Positions 37,221 to 51,030 of a DNA stretch of 64,000 nucleotides are shown piece after piece. Below the pieces are notes generated by a model. It ran no database searches and was not told where the DNA came from. It saw only the letters and a list, made by a program, of their open reading frames with translations. Positions within the stretch are counted from its first letter, which is position 1; each line of letters starts with the position of its first letter. Source of the stretch: Zeus faber (taxonomy: Eukaryota; Chordata; Actinopteri; Zeiformes; Zeidae); the NCBI GenBank assembly GCA_960531495.1, contig OY482865.1, positions 8,902,087 to 8,966,086 of the forward strand, given 5' to 3'. The translations under genes were made by a program, and so were the position numbers.

Positions 37221-37256
37221 CAGTACATAATGTATAAGCACTGAGAACAAAGTATA

Positions 37257-37293
37257 TTATTAATTAATTATTATTATTATTATTATTATTATT
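37257..37293. repeat. (ATT)n microsatellite
   Basis: About nine ATT units with TTAA at the left. It is followed by two diverged copies of AAAAC(C/T)GGGACAxTTTGG near 37300-37347. Confidence 0.9.
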
Positions 37294-39545
37294 GTGCTGA
37301 AAACTGGGACAATTTGGGAGTGAATGTTGAAAACCGGGACATTTTGGTGTTTCACAGATATCTGTCGGGACTCGGGAAACAGAGCTCGAAAAACTGGGGC
37401 CGGTCCCGGACAAACTGGGACGTCTCTTCACCGTCGTCTATACTGTTTTCATTTCCAGTTTTGCAGGGACATTTGGAGTGCTGCTTGCTTTACACCAAGT
37501 ACACACCAGACGCACAAACGCACGGACGCGATTCCGTGGACGACAGCGACGCGCCACAGTCTACGTTCCTGTAGTGGTGAGCTTCGCTTAATAATCTCTC
37601 CGGGGCGAGGATGGCGGTGGAATGCCGCATAATGTGTCATCCTGGCAGCCCGCATTTCGCACAATTTCCTAGTGTCCCCAGCAGACAACCAAAGGTGGCT
37701 TGATGAAGAAGGGCAAAGAGGGAAGCGCCTGGAAAGCGTCAGCAATGTGGGTGGACACAGGGGACTCTTATGACGTCAGCGAGACGCTCTACACCTCTCC
37801 CCCCCCGGCAGGGTGACATGGTTCAGGCCTTAAAAGCTAGATTTTAAGACCATCACCGAGAGCGATGTGATTTCTTAATATGTAAACACGTAAACAACAA
37901 CTGCCGAGCTTTAGCTCAGGTTTTTATATATCATTTTTTTTGTGCTGTGTGAAATGAATCCTTATCTATGAACAAGGGTTGTTTTTGTTATTTCTATGTG
38001 TTTGAATAAGCATCTTACTCTTTTATTAGGTTAATGATAATAACCATAACAGTTTCTCTGAGGTCTGAAAATAAATGGGTGTTTGTGCATCATCTAGTTG
38101 GCACGATGTGCAAAGTTCTGAGAAAAAGAGTAATATAAACAAAACAAATTAATTTACATAATAGGCTATATGGTTTGCAATAGTAATAACATTAGATATA
38201 ACGATCAAATGGGGAACTTACATATGCATTGCTATTATTACTACTATTATTATTATTATTGTACATTTCCTCGGGTGCTTTTGAGGTGGGTGGGAGGACG
38301 ATCGTGGCTGCAGGCCGTTGACAACATAGCAGCATCGAACAATCTCCCTTCATTGATTGAAAAACCTCATACTACATTACATATAAAGATGTGTTCTTGG
38401 ACACATTTTACCACCGTTATTGTCGTCCTCAAAGGCAATAAGAGCAACTCTCGTAATGCCAGCAATATTGAATAAAAACAGCCACGTGCATTTACTGCAG
38501 CCGCAGCTTATATTTGAATCACCGAGGTAAAATAACTATAAAAGTAATGTTAAAATACTTACATTCCCCTGCAGCCACTGCAGCTTCCCAAGCTCTTTCT
38601 CGTCGTGCAGTGTCTCTGTGAAGCTCAGAACTTGGATTGTGAAGCGCTCTTGGTTTTTTCCACCTCAATAGTTAATCTCATAACGTCCATGTCTGCAGTT
38701 CTTCTCAAGCGCCTTTTGTTTAGGTTCTTTTAAAAATATATATATATTTACCAGCTCGAGTTCTTTGTTCTTCTGATTGGATGGTACTTGGACCATTGAC
38801 CAGGCTAGTACAAGCATTTGGATTGGTATTGACGCTTTGATCACACTTTATTTATTTATTTGGGACGGTAATTAACATGTTCTAAACATTCAATTAAAAC
38901 AGAATTAGCTGCAATTTTGATTCTGTAGTACCTTAAATTGATCGTGATATCAGTATAACAAAACAAAATGAAGCATAGCCCTCATTATTTGAACTAATAG
39001 AAAATAAAAAAAATATATGTTTATATATATTTACTTATATATATACTTATTTATTTATTTGTTATAAATTAATGTATTTGTATACTGTAAGAAAGAAAAA
39101 AAAAATTCTAAAAACAGGAATAACTGGTTATATGCAAAATGTATGACTTGATTTATCTTCATTCACCTCACAATGGTAATTGTCTCCGTTCCCTTTTTCA
39201 TCAGGGCCTATCGGATTGCCGATCGCATGAATTTTCCCTCTAAATTTTCTGTCCAATAGACGAAGGACCTGTACAACGGCGCGCCATTTGTTTACACATT
39301 TTGGTTCGCTTAACACAGGGCCGTGTGAACACTAACCGGACCTCATGAAAAATGCAGCAAAGCAGCAAACTTGGAACCGAATCTAGCGAACTAGGGATGT
39401 GAAAGCCAACTTGTTTTAGAGAACGGAGTCTGCCCGGCGACTGCTGTTTTCGTCATCTCAGCGTTTTTTTTCCTTTCAGGGGCCGGAGGGAAGCAAGTGG
39501 CGGCCGAGTGTGTGTCGGGTGCAGTGGGGTTCGTACCATCTATAG
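37294..39545. other. No gene recognised
   Basis: Unique and AT-rich. (TAT)n runs lie at 38232-38261, and TATATA words at 38736-38749 and 39001-39060. No coding signature was seen. Confidence 0.5.
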
Positions 39546-39616
39546 TCTGTCTGTTTGCCTGCCTGCCTGCCTGCCTGCCTGACTGTCTGCCTGCCTGTCT
39601 GTCTGTCTGTCTGTCA
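39546..39616. repeat. (CTGC/CTGT)n tetranucleotide array
   Basis: Units change from GCCT to GTCT along about 70 bases. Confidence 0.95.
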
Positions 39617-39723
39617 CCGTCCCATTTCCATATGACAGATGTTACGTGTCCCCTTTCTGGAACTAATTCGGTCCCGCTCGCATCTTTCTCCGCCACCTTC
39701 TCAGCGGCAGGGGTGGAGTCGCC

Positions 39724-39761
39724 GCTCCTTCCTTGTTGTCTACACACAACAAGGAAGGAGC
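39724..39761. repeat. Perfect 16-bp inverted repeat, 6-base loop
   Basis: GCTCCTTCCTTGTTGT (39724-39739) and ACAACAAGGAAGGAGC (39746-39761) are exact reverse complements around CTACAC. A transcript would form a stable tight hairpin, pyrimidine-rich on one arm. Confidence 0.93.
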
Positions 39762-41229
39762 ACTGCCGCGGAAAATGAAAAGCAAGAGAAATTCAACTTT
39801 GAAGTCCTTTGGAAAATAGAACTCGATGTTCCCCTTTTCCATATCGGGCCTTGGAGGGTTCACGATGTATCACCTGGCACTGGCTATCTGCCTTCGAGAC
39901 AGCATTAAACTATAATGGCTGTATTTCAAAAATGAAATCCCATACAATATCTAGTCTCATATCAAAATCGATGTTATAGCAATATCGATCAAAAACTGTC
40001 AAAATTTGTAAACATGGGATGTTATGAGCACGCACATTATGCTGTTGTGTCTTCTACTTAGAACATCTTAATCTTCACAAATATTCTCATCCCAGCAGTG
40101 CTAAACCTCGTATTAACAACAATATGGTTCAGCAGTCTGCACGTGTAGTACTAACAAGCTGCTGATTATCATCATGTTAATAAAAGCCTATTCAAGGTGG
40201 TCTGTGATGCGGAGCTGATACGACATGAAACAATATTTCAAGAACTATATCTATTGAAGCCATTAAATCGGTTAATTCTGATATCTAATGGAAAGAAAGA
40301 CATTATTTCATTAATGTGCTTTTTTAAGTCCCACTAAACAGTCAATTGTCTCAATCACTTTACATCAGCGTTTTCCCTAAGCTGTCCAAAAGACAATGCA
40401 TGCACTTTTAAATATTTATAGTATCTCCTTTTAATAATTATATCTTAAGAGCAGACAATTGACTTGACAGATATGACACCTTTATTGTATTGAAAATGTA
40501 TTATCTGGCTATCATTTATTTTATTTTCATATTATTTAAACTATTGTAGTATTTCATATATCTTATGGGATTCATCCTCTAGATTCTCTCAGAGGGAGAT
40601 CAAATCAGATATGATATAATATATATATTTTTTTAATATGAAAGTAGGTAAAAAAGTGTGTGAACCAAAGAAAAAAAATCCCTCCTGTGTGACATGCAAA
40701 TGATGTCGCACCAAAGGACAAAAATGATTAGAGCCTAGATATTGTAATGACAAAAATGACACTCGGTGGCACATTATGTCCTCTACATCTCCAGAAAGTA
40801 CATGTGAGGAATATAGCGCATTTGGATTGGATTTCGAACAGATTTGCTGTGAGATTATTTATTTTTTATTTTTTGGTGATACTTTAAAAAAAATAATTAA
40901 CTGAACCTCATGTTTTTAAATTGCCTTGGTGCAACAGCATTCGCGTTTCGTGTGACAGTGGAAATAACAGAAGAGATTTTGACGTTGGGAAAAATGAAGA
41001 TGATAAATAGGAAATCTGTGAAATTACAATATTAATTTACTGTATAAATGCTTAAATTGAATACCAAAACAACGAGAAAACCCCTTACAAGTATGCAATA
41101 CTATTATATTCTTATTGAAGTGCACTAAAAAACATGATAAATATTGATGTTAATGAGGGGTTTACATTACAGATCATCTTTATGTAAATACAATATTATC
41201 TAAACATGATCTGAGCACGCTTTTATTTT
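39762..41229. other. No gene recognised; AT-rich
   Basis: AT-rich unique sequence with conserved-element texture at 40190-40450. No coding signature was seen. Confidence 0.5.
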
Positions 41230-41313
41230 GTCTGTAAACTGTGTTTCTAAAGGTGCTATATAAATAAAGCTATTATTATGATAATTATTCATCATCATCA
41301 TCATCATCATCAT
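41230..41313 (+). mobile_element. Retroposon 3' tail
   Basis: GGTGCTATATAAATAAAGCT followed by ATTATTATGA and a (CAT)n run resembles the shared 3' end of many teleost SINE/LINE copies (GCGCTATATAAATAAA plus a short repeat tail). Only the tail end is recognisable. Confidence 0.5.
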
Positions 41314-42259
41314 ATGTGTTATTTATGGGATAATTTAAGAGCATTGGTCTGGGATATTTTAGCACAGTTACCCCACACATTTCCAGATGATTCAATCTGT
41401 GATGTACACAAAATCTGGCTTTTCTGTGAAAGGATTAAAAGATTAAAAAAAATAAAACATTGGATAATATAATTTCTTAAATCAATCCTAACCTTTTATT
41501 CCTTTTTTTTTTTTTTTTTTTGTCCCAATTGGAACCAAACCAAACCAATGTTAGCAAGCCATCTCCAGCCTGAGATTTAAAATGTTTTCAAGGCTTCAAC
41601 GTTTGCCCCATTGGACTGCATTGCAGCACAGTGAGAAGCTGCAGCAGAGTGGTAAGTTTCTCGGTGGTCGAGGGTCCACCGAGGTTGTTGCTATGATCAT
41701 TTTAAATAAGGTTTGGGTTGAAAAACAGCAAACCTGGCCCTCCACCACGGGACTCAACAGGATTTCCAAAGCTGTCGGTTTAATCGAGTGTACATCGCAG
41801 CAGATCTATTAAACTGGTAGGAAAACGGCAGCTCTGACGACTGATAAAACGCTGCTCCTAGAGCTGTCGCAGTTATTACATAATGGTCTCATTTGAGCAT
41901 TTTGTAAAAATCGTTAGACACAATCACGCGTTCCCGTCAGAGCCCATGTTAGAAACGTCGCGACAAATGCAATATGAATTAAGTGCATTTCCATCAGTTG
42001 AGTTGAGGCAAATTAACTGTCGCCCTGGATTTTTATGTTCCAATGTTAGATGTCAATAAATGTCTCTTTCATAAAGTGGATGTGCACAACTACATAACAA
42101 CATTACAGGCGAATGCCTTAATTAAATTGTTAATCACATTTATTTGTAGGACAACTAATTGTCAACTAAAATGTCATGATCATGGCAGCTCTCGTCGTTA
42201 CCCTGAGTCGCACGCAATTAATTCAAACATCCCCAAGTGTAAAAGCAGTGTCATTCTTG

Positions 42260-42291
<32 letters not shown>

Positions 42292-44607
42292 AAACAACAT
42301 TTTTGCAGCAGGCGTTTCTTCTTCTGACCTGGAGCCCAGTGACGGAAAGCTTGGAGAGTCCACCCAGCACCTCCGATTTGTTGCGTAAACAGCTCCGGCC
42401 ACAGGCTCTGCCGGGAAGCCGGACCCCGACGCCTCGCACACTTGCCGGACTGGCGGCCTGCGGTGCTTTTTGCGACCTCCCCCCACGCCCCCTCCTCCGG
42501 ACCAGTGAAGAGGAGCGCTCCAGCACTGCTGACTCAGCGCTTGACCCGGCGTCGGTGTCACTGCCGTGGCGTGCGGCGGGAGGCGCGCGTCCCTGTGTAA
42601 ACACACTATTCACGGCCGCTTGCTGCCTGCCCCTGTGCGCGAGCGGACGGTGCTTCTCGCGCGAGGGGCTTGAATTGATGTCCCTGCCTTTATCGCAGCC
42701 GCGCCAATGCTGTTACACCTCTCGGCCCTCTGTGATAGACTAATGGCCTCCGTGCCACCCCTAATGGGGGCAAGCTACGAGTCAGCGGCCCTAGCTGTCT
42801 CTGGATCGCTCCCAAGGTAAACTGGGCTTTTGGATGAGAGTTCTCAATGCTCAATGCGGCCGTATATTGATGGGAGAACCCTAATACACACATTCAATGC
42901 AAATAACTTGCATCTAAGCCGCACACATCCGCACGGCTCCCACAACCCGTTTTGAAAACGTAACTCTCCCAGACGATCGCCTACGGGGCCCCGGTGCCAC
43001 GGCCACGGAAGTTTTGTTGGGAAGCTCCGAGGGAGGCGGACGATCTGATGAGGCGGACGGAAGTAACCGAGCGACCAGACCGACACACAGAGACGTACGG
43101 TGCGGGGGCGGAGCATGCGGACGTCACCTACTTGGCGGTGAATTAGGACCAACCACTGGCAGTGCCCCGGCAAGGAGGGAGAATAAACACAAAGCGACGA
43201 GCACGATCACGGCCGACTGTTCAAAACTCACTCCTCTCCGCCGCCTCGTTGGCGGTGCGACCCGTGTCCAAAGCGAGCGAAACGACCCGATCTGCACCAT
43301 CAGCGCGGAGGCGGCTGTACTCCAACGCTTTTTAATAGACTTCACTTAATGGGCTCCCATTATTAACTCATCATCCGAGCAATTTGTGTTGCAGTGACAG
43401 TTAGGACAGACCCAGAATTCGAGAGGATACGCGGGGGTCAGGAGGCCGCGAGGCCTCGGCACCTCGGCCGCTGCACGTCGGACGGTTCTTCCAGGACGAG
43501 CAGCTCCCCTTTCATCCCGCCCCTCATCCGTCGAGGACAGCCAATCCCGGCGATAGTGCTCGCTCGGGCGGATTCGGGGGGGAATAACACCCCTTGACGT
43601 TGCCCAGTCCACCATCGGGGGCACCCTCTCTCACCTTGGAGCCTGCCCTACAATCATCCCACTACAGAAAGCGGACCATCCCATATTGTTTTGGCTGGTT
43701 TTCGGTCAGTTTTAACGGTATCACATTTGTTTTGTTTTCTTTTTTTTTTCTCCATCATAACAGCAGGCGGCAGCGGACCTGCCCTAAATCTCACCCACCT
43801 TTCCTAGCACGTGCCTGATCCGCCAGATGGCCGGTTCCGAGCCTCCCATGCGGACTCCCATGTTGTTGTCATTAAGAATTGAGGTAAATGAGAGAGAGGG
43901 CTGATTGTTCCTATTTTCCTTATGCTGTTAGTTCATGCCATGCGATGAAATTCAGAAGGCGTTTGGAAACGCTGAAACGTATTGAAGCCAAATTGAGACG
44001 GAAAGCGATAGCCGCCTCGCTACGTTAATCTTTGTGAGTTAGAGAGAAGGTGCTTCTGACCTAATGTTTTGTTTAGATCCTACATCATTTCCCTTGACAT
44101 CTCAGTTGCCGGCAAATTATTTTTTTTTAGCAATTTATTGAGACATGGTTTGCGTATATTTCTTTGCTTTGGACATTTATTACATTTAGCAATCTCCCTA
44201 TCCAGCCTGAGCAGTCAGGAATCTTAAATAGTAAAAAGCATCCTCAAGGTTACATGCAACCCTTGGATGTAGAAGCACTGCAGCATCTTTTGCAATAGGA
44301 CCTACATGTATCACATACGGGAATAAGCATTTTGGATATAATTCCCTATGCATCACGTGTATATTTGACAGCAGATTGAAAAACACACACGGACACCCGA
44401 AAAAAACGTATTCAAAGGCAAATAAAGACAAGTGAGACGCTCAGTCGCTCACGGTCACAGGGTAAGTAATAGCTGTTATCTGGTTGATGAGAGCGGCTCA
44501 GTTTGGCCAACGGCTCCCAGCTCTGGAAGATAACGTTGGAAATTAGAGCGTATAAAAGCCTCCCCTCTGGGAAAGCCATCAGTGGTGGTACTGGCAGCGA
44601 TTCCTCA
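41314..44607. other. No gene recognised; GC-rich middle part
   Basis: T runs lie at 41502-41521 and 42267-42291. After the second T run an acceptor-like TTTTTGCAG leads into a GC-rich stretch (42300-43600). Open frames there (for example plus 42303-42743 and 43014-43349) have no recognised domain. An acceptor-like context alone does not make an exon. 43720-43755 is T-rich. Confidence 0.4.
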
Positions 44608-44611
44608 GTGT

Positions 44612-44665
<54 letters not shown>

Positions 44666-44791
44666 ATGTGTGTGGCCATTGTGAGAGTGCATTAAGTCCA
44701 TGTGAGGAGCACAGGTGAATTTGTGGTGAAGTGTTTGTGATGGTGTGTGTGTTTGTAAACGTGTTTCTGTGTTATGCATGCTTGGAATACT

Positions 44792-44844
<53 letters not shown>

Positions 44845-44940
44845 CGAGAGAGAATGTGTGTGGCCATTGTGAGAGTGCATCTAAGTGCGTGTTAGGAACA
44901 GTTGAATTTGTGGTGTGCATGCTCGTACTACTGTGTGTAA

Positions 44941-45019
<79 letters not shown>
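44608..45019. repeat. Triple (GT)n with duplicated spacer, 188-bp period
   Basis: GT arrays lie at 44608-44658, 44794-44842 and 44942-45019. The spacers after the first and second arrays both begin with an identical stretch, GAGAGAGAATGTGTGTGGCC then ATTGTGAGAGTGCAT. These stretches end at 44692 and 44880, 188 bases apart. Both later contain GAATTTGTGGTG and GCATGCT words, but the second spacer is shorter. This is a tandem duplication seeded in a microsatellite. Confidence 0.93.
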
Positions 45020-45023
<4 letters not shown>

Positions 45024-45551
45024 CGCATGCACGTGCAAGAGGTGAGAAGTCGCAGCGGCGGGAGCCTCTGACTGGCTGTTCCGCAGCCTGTCTCACGTTC
45101 CGCTCTGCTCTGCTCTGGTGCTTGTTTTTTTTGTTTTTTTTCCCTCCCCCTCCATCACTCCGTCCCCGCGTTCTCCCTGCCTCACATCCCCCCTCTTTCT
45201 CTTGCGGTTTGATTCCGAGCAGAACTCAATTCCCCAATTCCACACCCTGAGTGCAGTTGATAAGGGTGCCACAGCCGGGGCCCCGGAGAGGAAGTCGGCG
45301 TGCCCGCGGAACGGCAGAAAATCGAATTCCTCAGAAGACAATGAGGTCCATTTGTACGGTTAAGCCGGATGAAAGGCCCGTATTTAGCCGGCCACTGTTT
45401 CAACTGCCGTCTCCTCCTGTTTCCCCATTGTGGACGAGAGGAAAAATAAAGATTGCGTGAGAGAAAGGAGAAACAAAAAAGGTTGGGGAGAAAACTGTTT
45501 TGCCGGTGTTAATTAGCGGGAGGAGGTTGGCCGACCCGCCGACGCCTTCAA

Positions 45552-45602
<51 letters not shown>

Positions 45603-46938
45603 GCTTGTCAATCTCCGCGTTGTGATTAATTCCCGTCCAATCTGGATTAGCGGTTCATCGCCCTCGACGTGCGGACGGGAAAGTAATTACCAATAAATAA
45701 AAGAAGTCCTCTGAAGAATTTGAGAAATTTGTGTCGTGTTTTTGTTTTGGCGAAGACGATAGACGGAACTGAACCAAAAATCACTCTTTGAAAGGAGCAG
45801 GGACCGTCACGTCCTGGGTTTAATGGCTCCGGGCACGACGGGAAACATCGGTGCGGACGTAATCGCGGGCGTCGGCGTTTGCCAAAAAATTAGAGATCAC
45901 GGCTTGGCCTTAACCCCCCCGACGGCAGATGAGCAATTCGTACAATTACAAGGTGCAGCGCGGCACAATTCGTAACATCCGCAGCACAATGAGTGTTACT
46001 GGAACGCCGCACTCCCGCACGGGGCCCGTGCGCGCACTCAGCGGAGCAGACGGAGCGCCATTACTTCAGGTTATTCCTCATTAACTAAGCGTCGCATTGA
46101 TCCCTCCAACGGTGCGGTAAATGGAACAGGGCTCGCTCAATGATCCATCGGTAAACGGTCTTTGACTGAGAAGGGGACGCGGCGCGGCACAAACAACGCC
46201 GGGCGCCGAAACGCCAAAAACGCCGTCGCTGTCTCGCGAGCGATAGGTGATTTGAGAGGGGACGGGGGGCCGCCGGGGGGCCGTCCGTGTTCACGGGCGG
46301 AGGGACGGGTGACAAAGCGAAGGAAAACGACGGAACCAGAACGAGGGGGAGGGAGAGAGAGAGAGAGAGAGAGAGGAGGGTGGGGCAGAGATGGGAGCCG
46401 GGGAACAGCAACAGCCGCTTATTTTCTCGTCACCGCATAAAAGCTTCTCTCCGGATCCGTGGCCGGGCTGGTTTGGACCCCCGAACGGCTGCTTCTCCGA
46501 CCCCCCCCCCCTACCCCTCCGACCCCCGGCACTTCCCCCTTCCGTAAAGTACCGCGGCACAAACAGCCCCGTAATGATGTGTTTTCACAGCCCCGCAACC
46601 CGCTGTGATCTTTGTCGGCCGCCTCGCGCGCCGCTGCTATTTCCCAGCCCCGGAATGCTTTTCTGCCTCTGTGACGGCTTCCCACAGCGCGCAGGGGGGG
46701 CGATGCGGCGAGACACACGTCAATAGGGAGAGAGAGATACACAAAGAGCAGACAAAGATAGACCCTGAGTGCTCACTTTTAACTGCGCTTCAAAAAATAA
46801 AAAATAAAATAAAAATTTTAAAAATGGCCCGGCCAACGACGACGAGGACGAGGACGACGAGCGGCGTGAATTGTTTTGAACATCATGTTGTTTGTGGACC
46901 TTGCGTCAGAGGAGACTGGAGTTTGCTTCCCATGGGGA
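45020..46938. other. No gene recognised; GC-rich with a (CT)n array
   Basis: A perfect CT array lies at 45554-45600. A GA run lies at 46346-46376, G and C runs at 46266-46281 and 46501-46510, and an AC(G)/GAC run at 46837-46862. Many overlapping frames occur on both strands without a domain. Confidence 0.5.
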
Positions 46939-46948
46939 CGCGCGCGCG

Positions 46949-47028
<80 letters not shown>
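46939..47028. repeat. (CG)n-(CA)n compound microsatellite
   Basis: A short CG run leads into about 39 perfect CA units. It has high Z-DNA potential. Frames of poly His-Thr or Val-Cys across it are artefacts. Confidence 0.97.
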
Positions 47029-47030
<2 letters not shown>

Positions 47031-50000
47031 CGCTGTACGGGTTTTGCATCGAGCGAGCGGAATGTTTCAAACTTGTCCTTCAGGCCTTGCGTTCCTTGGT
47101 AGTTATTATCGTCCCATTTAGCCGCTGCAATGCAAGACCGCTGCCAGTAGACGGATGGATGAGGAGAGGGAGCGCAAATGGAGACTTGATGAGCTTTGTG
47201 TGTTTTTTTGGCACCGCCGCCGGAAGGAGAAGCAGCAGTTTTATTTGGCAGGGAGCGGGGCAGGGCATCCCAACCTCCTTTTTTTTTTTTTTTTTTGTTT
47301 CCAAAACAATTCCCGATTGGAGAGAACCTCCCTGCGTTAATTTGCGGCCGGCTGTCACCCATTGCGGCCGAGGGAGCGAGCTTTTTAGGGGGGGGGGGGC
47401 GGGGGTATGCTGCATCATAAACACACACACAAACAGTTTTGATTTTGTTCCAATTTATAACCGCGACGCGCATGGCAGCAGGTTTGTTAACCCGTGATTG
47501 ACGCGTCTCGCCCGGCAACCTTAAAAGCAGGCGCGGGGGCGCCGCGTCTCATCCCCTCGCCGACGGAACCATCACCGCCCCCATCGTTCCGATCGTTGGG
47601 GCCGGCACGGCGCCGTGCCCGCCAACCCGCCGGAACTCCGGGAAGTTCGCTGACGAATTAACTTCTCTTTCCCCGAGAGGGAGAGACGGGTTTTCGGAGC
47701 CATGATTTCTGTTGTGTTTCCCGTTCACAATGACACGGCGCATGCGCCCTTCTGGCGGTGCCTCGGATTCGAGCTTTATCTTTTGCTGGGCCATGAGGTA
47801 CCGTTGTTCTTTAAACACAACGAGAAGGCGTGCGTTGAAGGTTTTATTTTCCCGAAGCTCCTCCCCCGCTCGCCGCCAAGCCCAGCTCCCGGGCTCTCCA
47901 AGTTTCTGCGCCGCCGGTCGACGCGTTTCAAAAGTTCCCCGGGCATGGAGGACCCGTCTGAAGGAAGCGATCCTGAAGAGAAGTGACACGGCGAGTCCAA
48001 ACTGGGGAGGGTTCCACTTGATATGCCCTCCACGCCTCAACGCTCCACGACCTGTATTATGCAAGACACCCTCACTGTGCAGGGAGACAAATTGTGCTGC
48101 GTCAGTATCTATAAAAAATTGTGTTCCTTGGGGCCCGGCTTGGCAGCTCTGGAGGTTAATTGACCGCAGGCAGTCTAGCTCTCCTCACCCCAGTCAGGGG
48201 GTCACTTGGTCTGGGTAGAGAAACTCTCAAAGCTGGCCTCTCAGTGGGACTGTTCTCATTCCCAAACCAACCACAGGAACTATGGTTTCCTTTTTTCCAT
48301 ATATAATCTTGTGTGTGTGTGTGTGTATACATATACATATACATACATACCTGTCTGTGCTAACCGAGCCTCTCCATGACTCACACACTAATGAGTCGTT
48401 TAACACCTCCAGGAGTGGAGCTGGGGTCTGCTGCCAGGACCTCACCGGTTCACCTGGGGATTCGGATCCCACATAATCTCCCGGCTTCCCTCAGCGCCCG
48501 GGTGCATACTGATGCTCTTTGTGTGTCCGTCATGACCAGAATGCATAAGGCAACAATTAAGGCTCTCTATAGACAATAAACGGGAGGCTTAACCTGGTGC
48601 AAAACAGATCCATGACTGGCAATTACATCCAAACAGGAGAACAGGCTGCTGATTAATATTCCGCAGTTCTCTTCTTTACAGGCCAAAATAAACTATTGAT
48701 TTCGACACAATGGCAGTTGAATTGAAATCTTACCATTGTCCCGTTTGGCACCGTTTGACCCCCGCTCATTCCTTCGGAGGAACCCGCGGCGTTTGCATCG
48801 ACACAAGGCGCCCTTCGGCGGTTTTGTGGGCGGCAGCGACAATGGCTCCGGTTTCAGTGACCGAACTGATAAGATATATGTGCCCACACAAACTGCATAT
48901 CGGAGCGGTGGTGGTGGAGGGGGGTGGTGTGGGGACCCTGTGCCATGGTTTCCTTTTTAGCAGTCATAGAATTTGCAAAGCCTCGTTTTCCACTGTGATA
49001 ATTGCCCACACCGCTCTCCGATGGCGCATTTGCATGATCATCAACACCCATTCAGGGAGGACACACAAAGGATTATAATGAGGCGACAGAGAAACAAGAA
49101 GCAATCCGGGGGACCCATTAAAGACTTTCTGCTGAGGGGGTGGTCATCACTGGCGGATATTTTTTTGCAGACGGAATACCGCCAAAGAAATTCAGAGAGA
49201 TGTATTGATTATCCATTTAGGAGAGGGTGAGTGGAGGGGGGTGGTGGAAATCAGTGTGTTCCTCCCGCTCCAATTTGTCCCTCCGTGATTGTGCCACATC
49301 GCGGGGTGGCAGCCCATATAAAAATAAACAAAAAAGCAAAGACAAAAAAAAAATATTGGCCGGGTTACAAGTGTCATAGAGACGACAGTCATGAAACATC
49401 TTATCTGAAGCTTGTTATCTGATCCAGTTTCTTTCCCCGCTGGACAACAGCGCTCAGCGCCGACACCAATAAAGACTCGTTTGGATTCGACCAACGAGGA
49501 CGCCTTCAGGACGCATGAATATTCACATCTTGCCAAGAATATTAATCCGCCCGTCGTCTGGACATTCTTTTCTCCCTTTTCCTACCGGCCGGATAAAGTA
49601 GTTGACTCTGGAACACGCGACTCATTATGAACACCGCAGTCGCTCCGTTATTTTCCTGCCGTGTTTAGAAAAGAAATAATGTCGGGAAAGGAGTTTTCGT
49701 CTTCTTTTTTCTACAAAAACCACACGGGGGCGCCCGCTTAAATATGTCATATTTTGGTTTATGTTAATTTATCCAATCTTGTGAGTTGATATTGGATTTA
49801 AAAAAATGTAAAATAAAAAGAACAGAAAAGATAAATAACGCTCCACGCCTTTGTGTCTGTCGGGGGTTGGGGACCCCTCTTTTCGTCCATATATAATACA
49901 GCTGTTTCCAATTAAATCTTGATGCTCATTCAAGCTTGAAAATAACCCCCAATAAAATAAAATAAAAAAAAAAGAGGATGATACTTTTTATATAGTAAAA

Positions 50001-51030
50001 TGTGCTGGTTAACTCTATAAAAAGTTTTTGCCCCTCTGCGTTTTTAGCTGCCCCCTCTTCATCCTGGCGCCGGAGGGCTGATCCAAAAAGCGGAAAGTAG
50101 GAAGAAAAAAAATAAATAAAAGTCCAAGTCGGGTTTTGCATTTTGACTATCGCAGCAGGAGGCGGCAGCAGGAGCTGTCAGATCCACCTGACTTCAGACC
50201 CAACACGTTCTGCACCAAACCTTTGTTACGCTCCAGGAACTGTAAGCGGGAGCAAAAATTAAAAATAATATTAATAATTTTATTTAAAAGGACGATTTTA
50301 TTGAAAAACAAGTATGATCCGCTCACACCTAACAGAATCATCTCCCCCCCGCGTATCGGATGACACGGACGGCTCATACATTTATATGTAAGCGGAGGTG
50401 TGTCTCGTCTCTGTGGCCAAGCGCTCCCGTCGCGCGTCCCTAAATCTCCAGGGTCAAGCGGTCCCAGCAGAAGAGCTCGGAGGTAAAAAAAAAAATCATT
50501 CATCTTCACACAGAGTCTCGACGGGGAAGTTGATGAAAAATAAAAATAAAAATAAAAGCAGTGACGCCCCCTCTCTCTCCATCCTGGCGGCCTGAGGCAC
50601 AGACGCATAGATTTTGTCGTGCGGCGCTTTTGTATGCGCAGGCAGAGATCACTAAACTGGGGAACTTATGTATGCGCTTCAAAGGGAATGGCGTGAGCAT
50701 TGATCAGCAGGCTTCTCCGAGTGGAAACGTTCACCATACACAGATCTGCCGTCAGAAGCCAAAGCTCGTGTACCGGAGCCGACAAAAGGGGTCGGATCGG
50801 AGCGTTCAGGGGCGGCAAAGTTGAAAGTACGCGACGGGCTCCTGGTCCACGATCCCGAAATTCTCCCGACAACAGCGATTAGAGTGTGAGTGTGACACGT
50901 TATTCTTTTGTTCTGTCGATTTATATTTAATTTTTTATCTTAATTATTAAATTGTTTTATTATTTATTCAAATGATTTATTTTTTATGTATTATCCTTTA
51001 TTTATTCATTTGCAGCCATTTTATGCATCT
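47029..51030. other. No gene recognised
   Basis: T18 at 47279-47296, G10-rich at 47389-47405, and a GT/TATACA patch at 48310-48355. 47520-48010 is GC- and CpG-rich. 48620-49560 has mixed unique sequence. 50240-50300 and 50910-51010 are AT-rich. No recognisable coding domain was seen. Confidence 0.45.

Noticed and set aside
41582..41660. Short Met-start frame followed by GGTAAGT donor-like word
   Set aside because: The frame is too short and lacks homology. Donor-like words are frequent by chance.
42250..42320. Pyrimidine run then TTTTTGCAG, splice-acceptor-like
   Set aside because: The T run is a homopolymer tract and the downstream frame has no domain and no donor that I can support.
44180..44240. 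CATTTATTACATTTAGCAATCT, like a minus-strand SINE end
   Set aside because: The rest of the SINE body is not recognisable, so it is too diverged to call.
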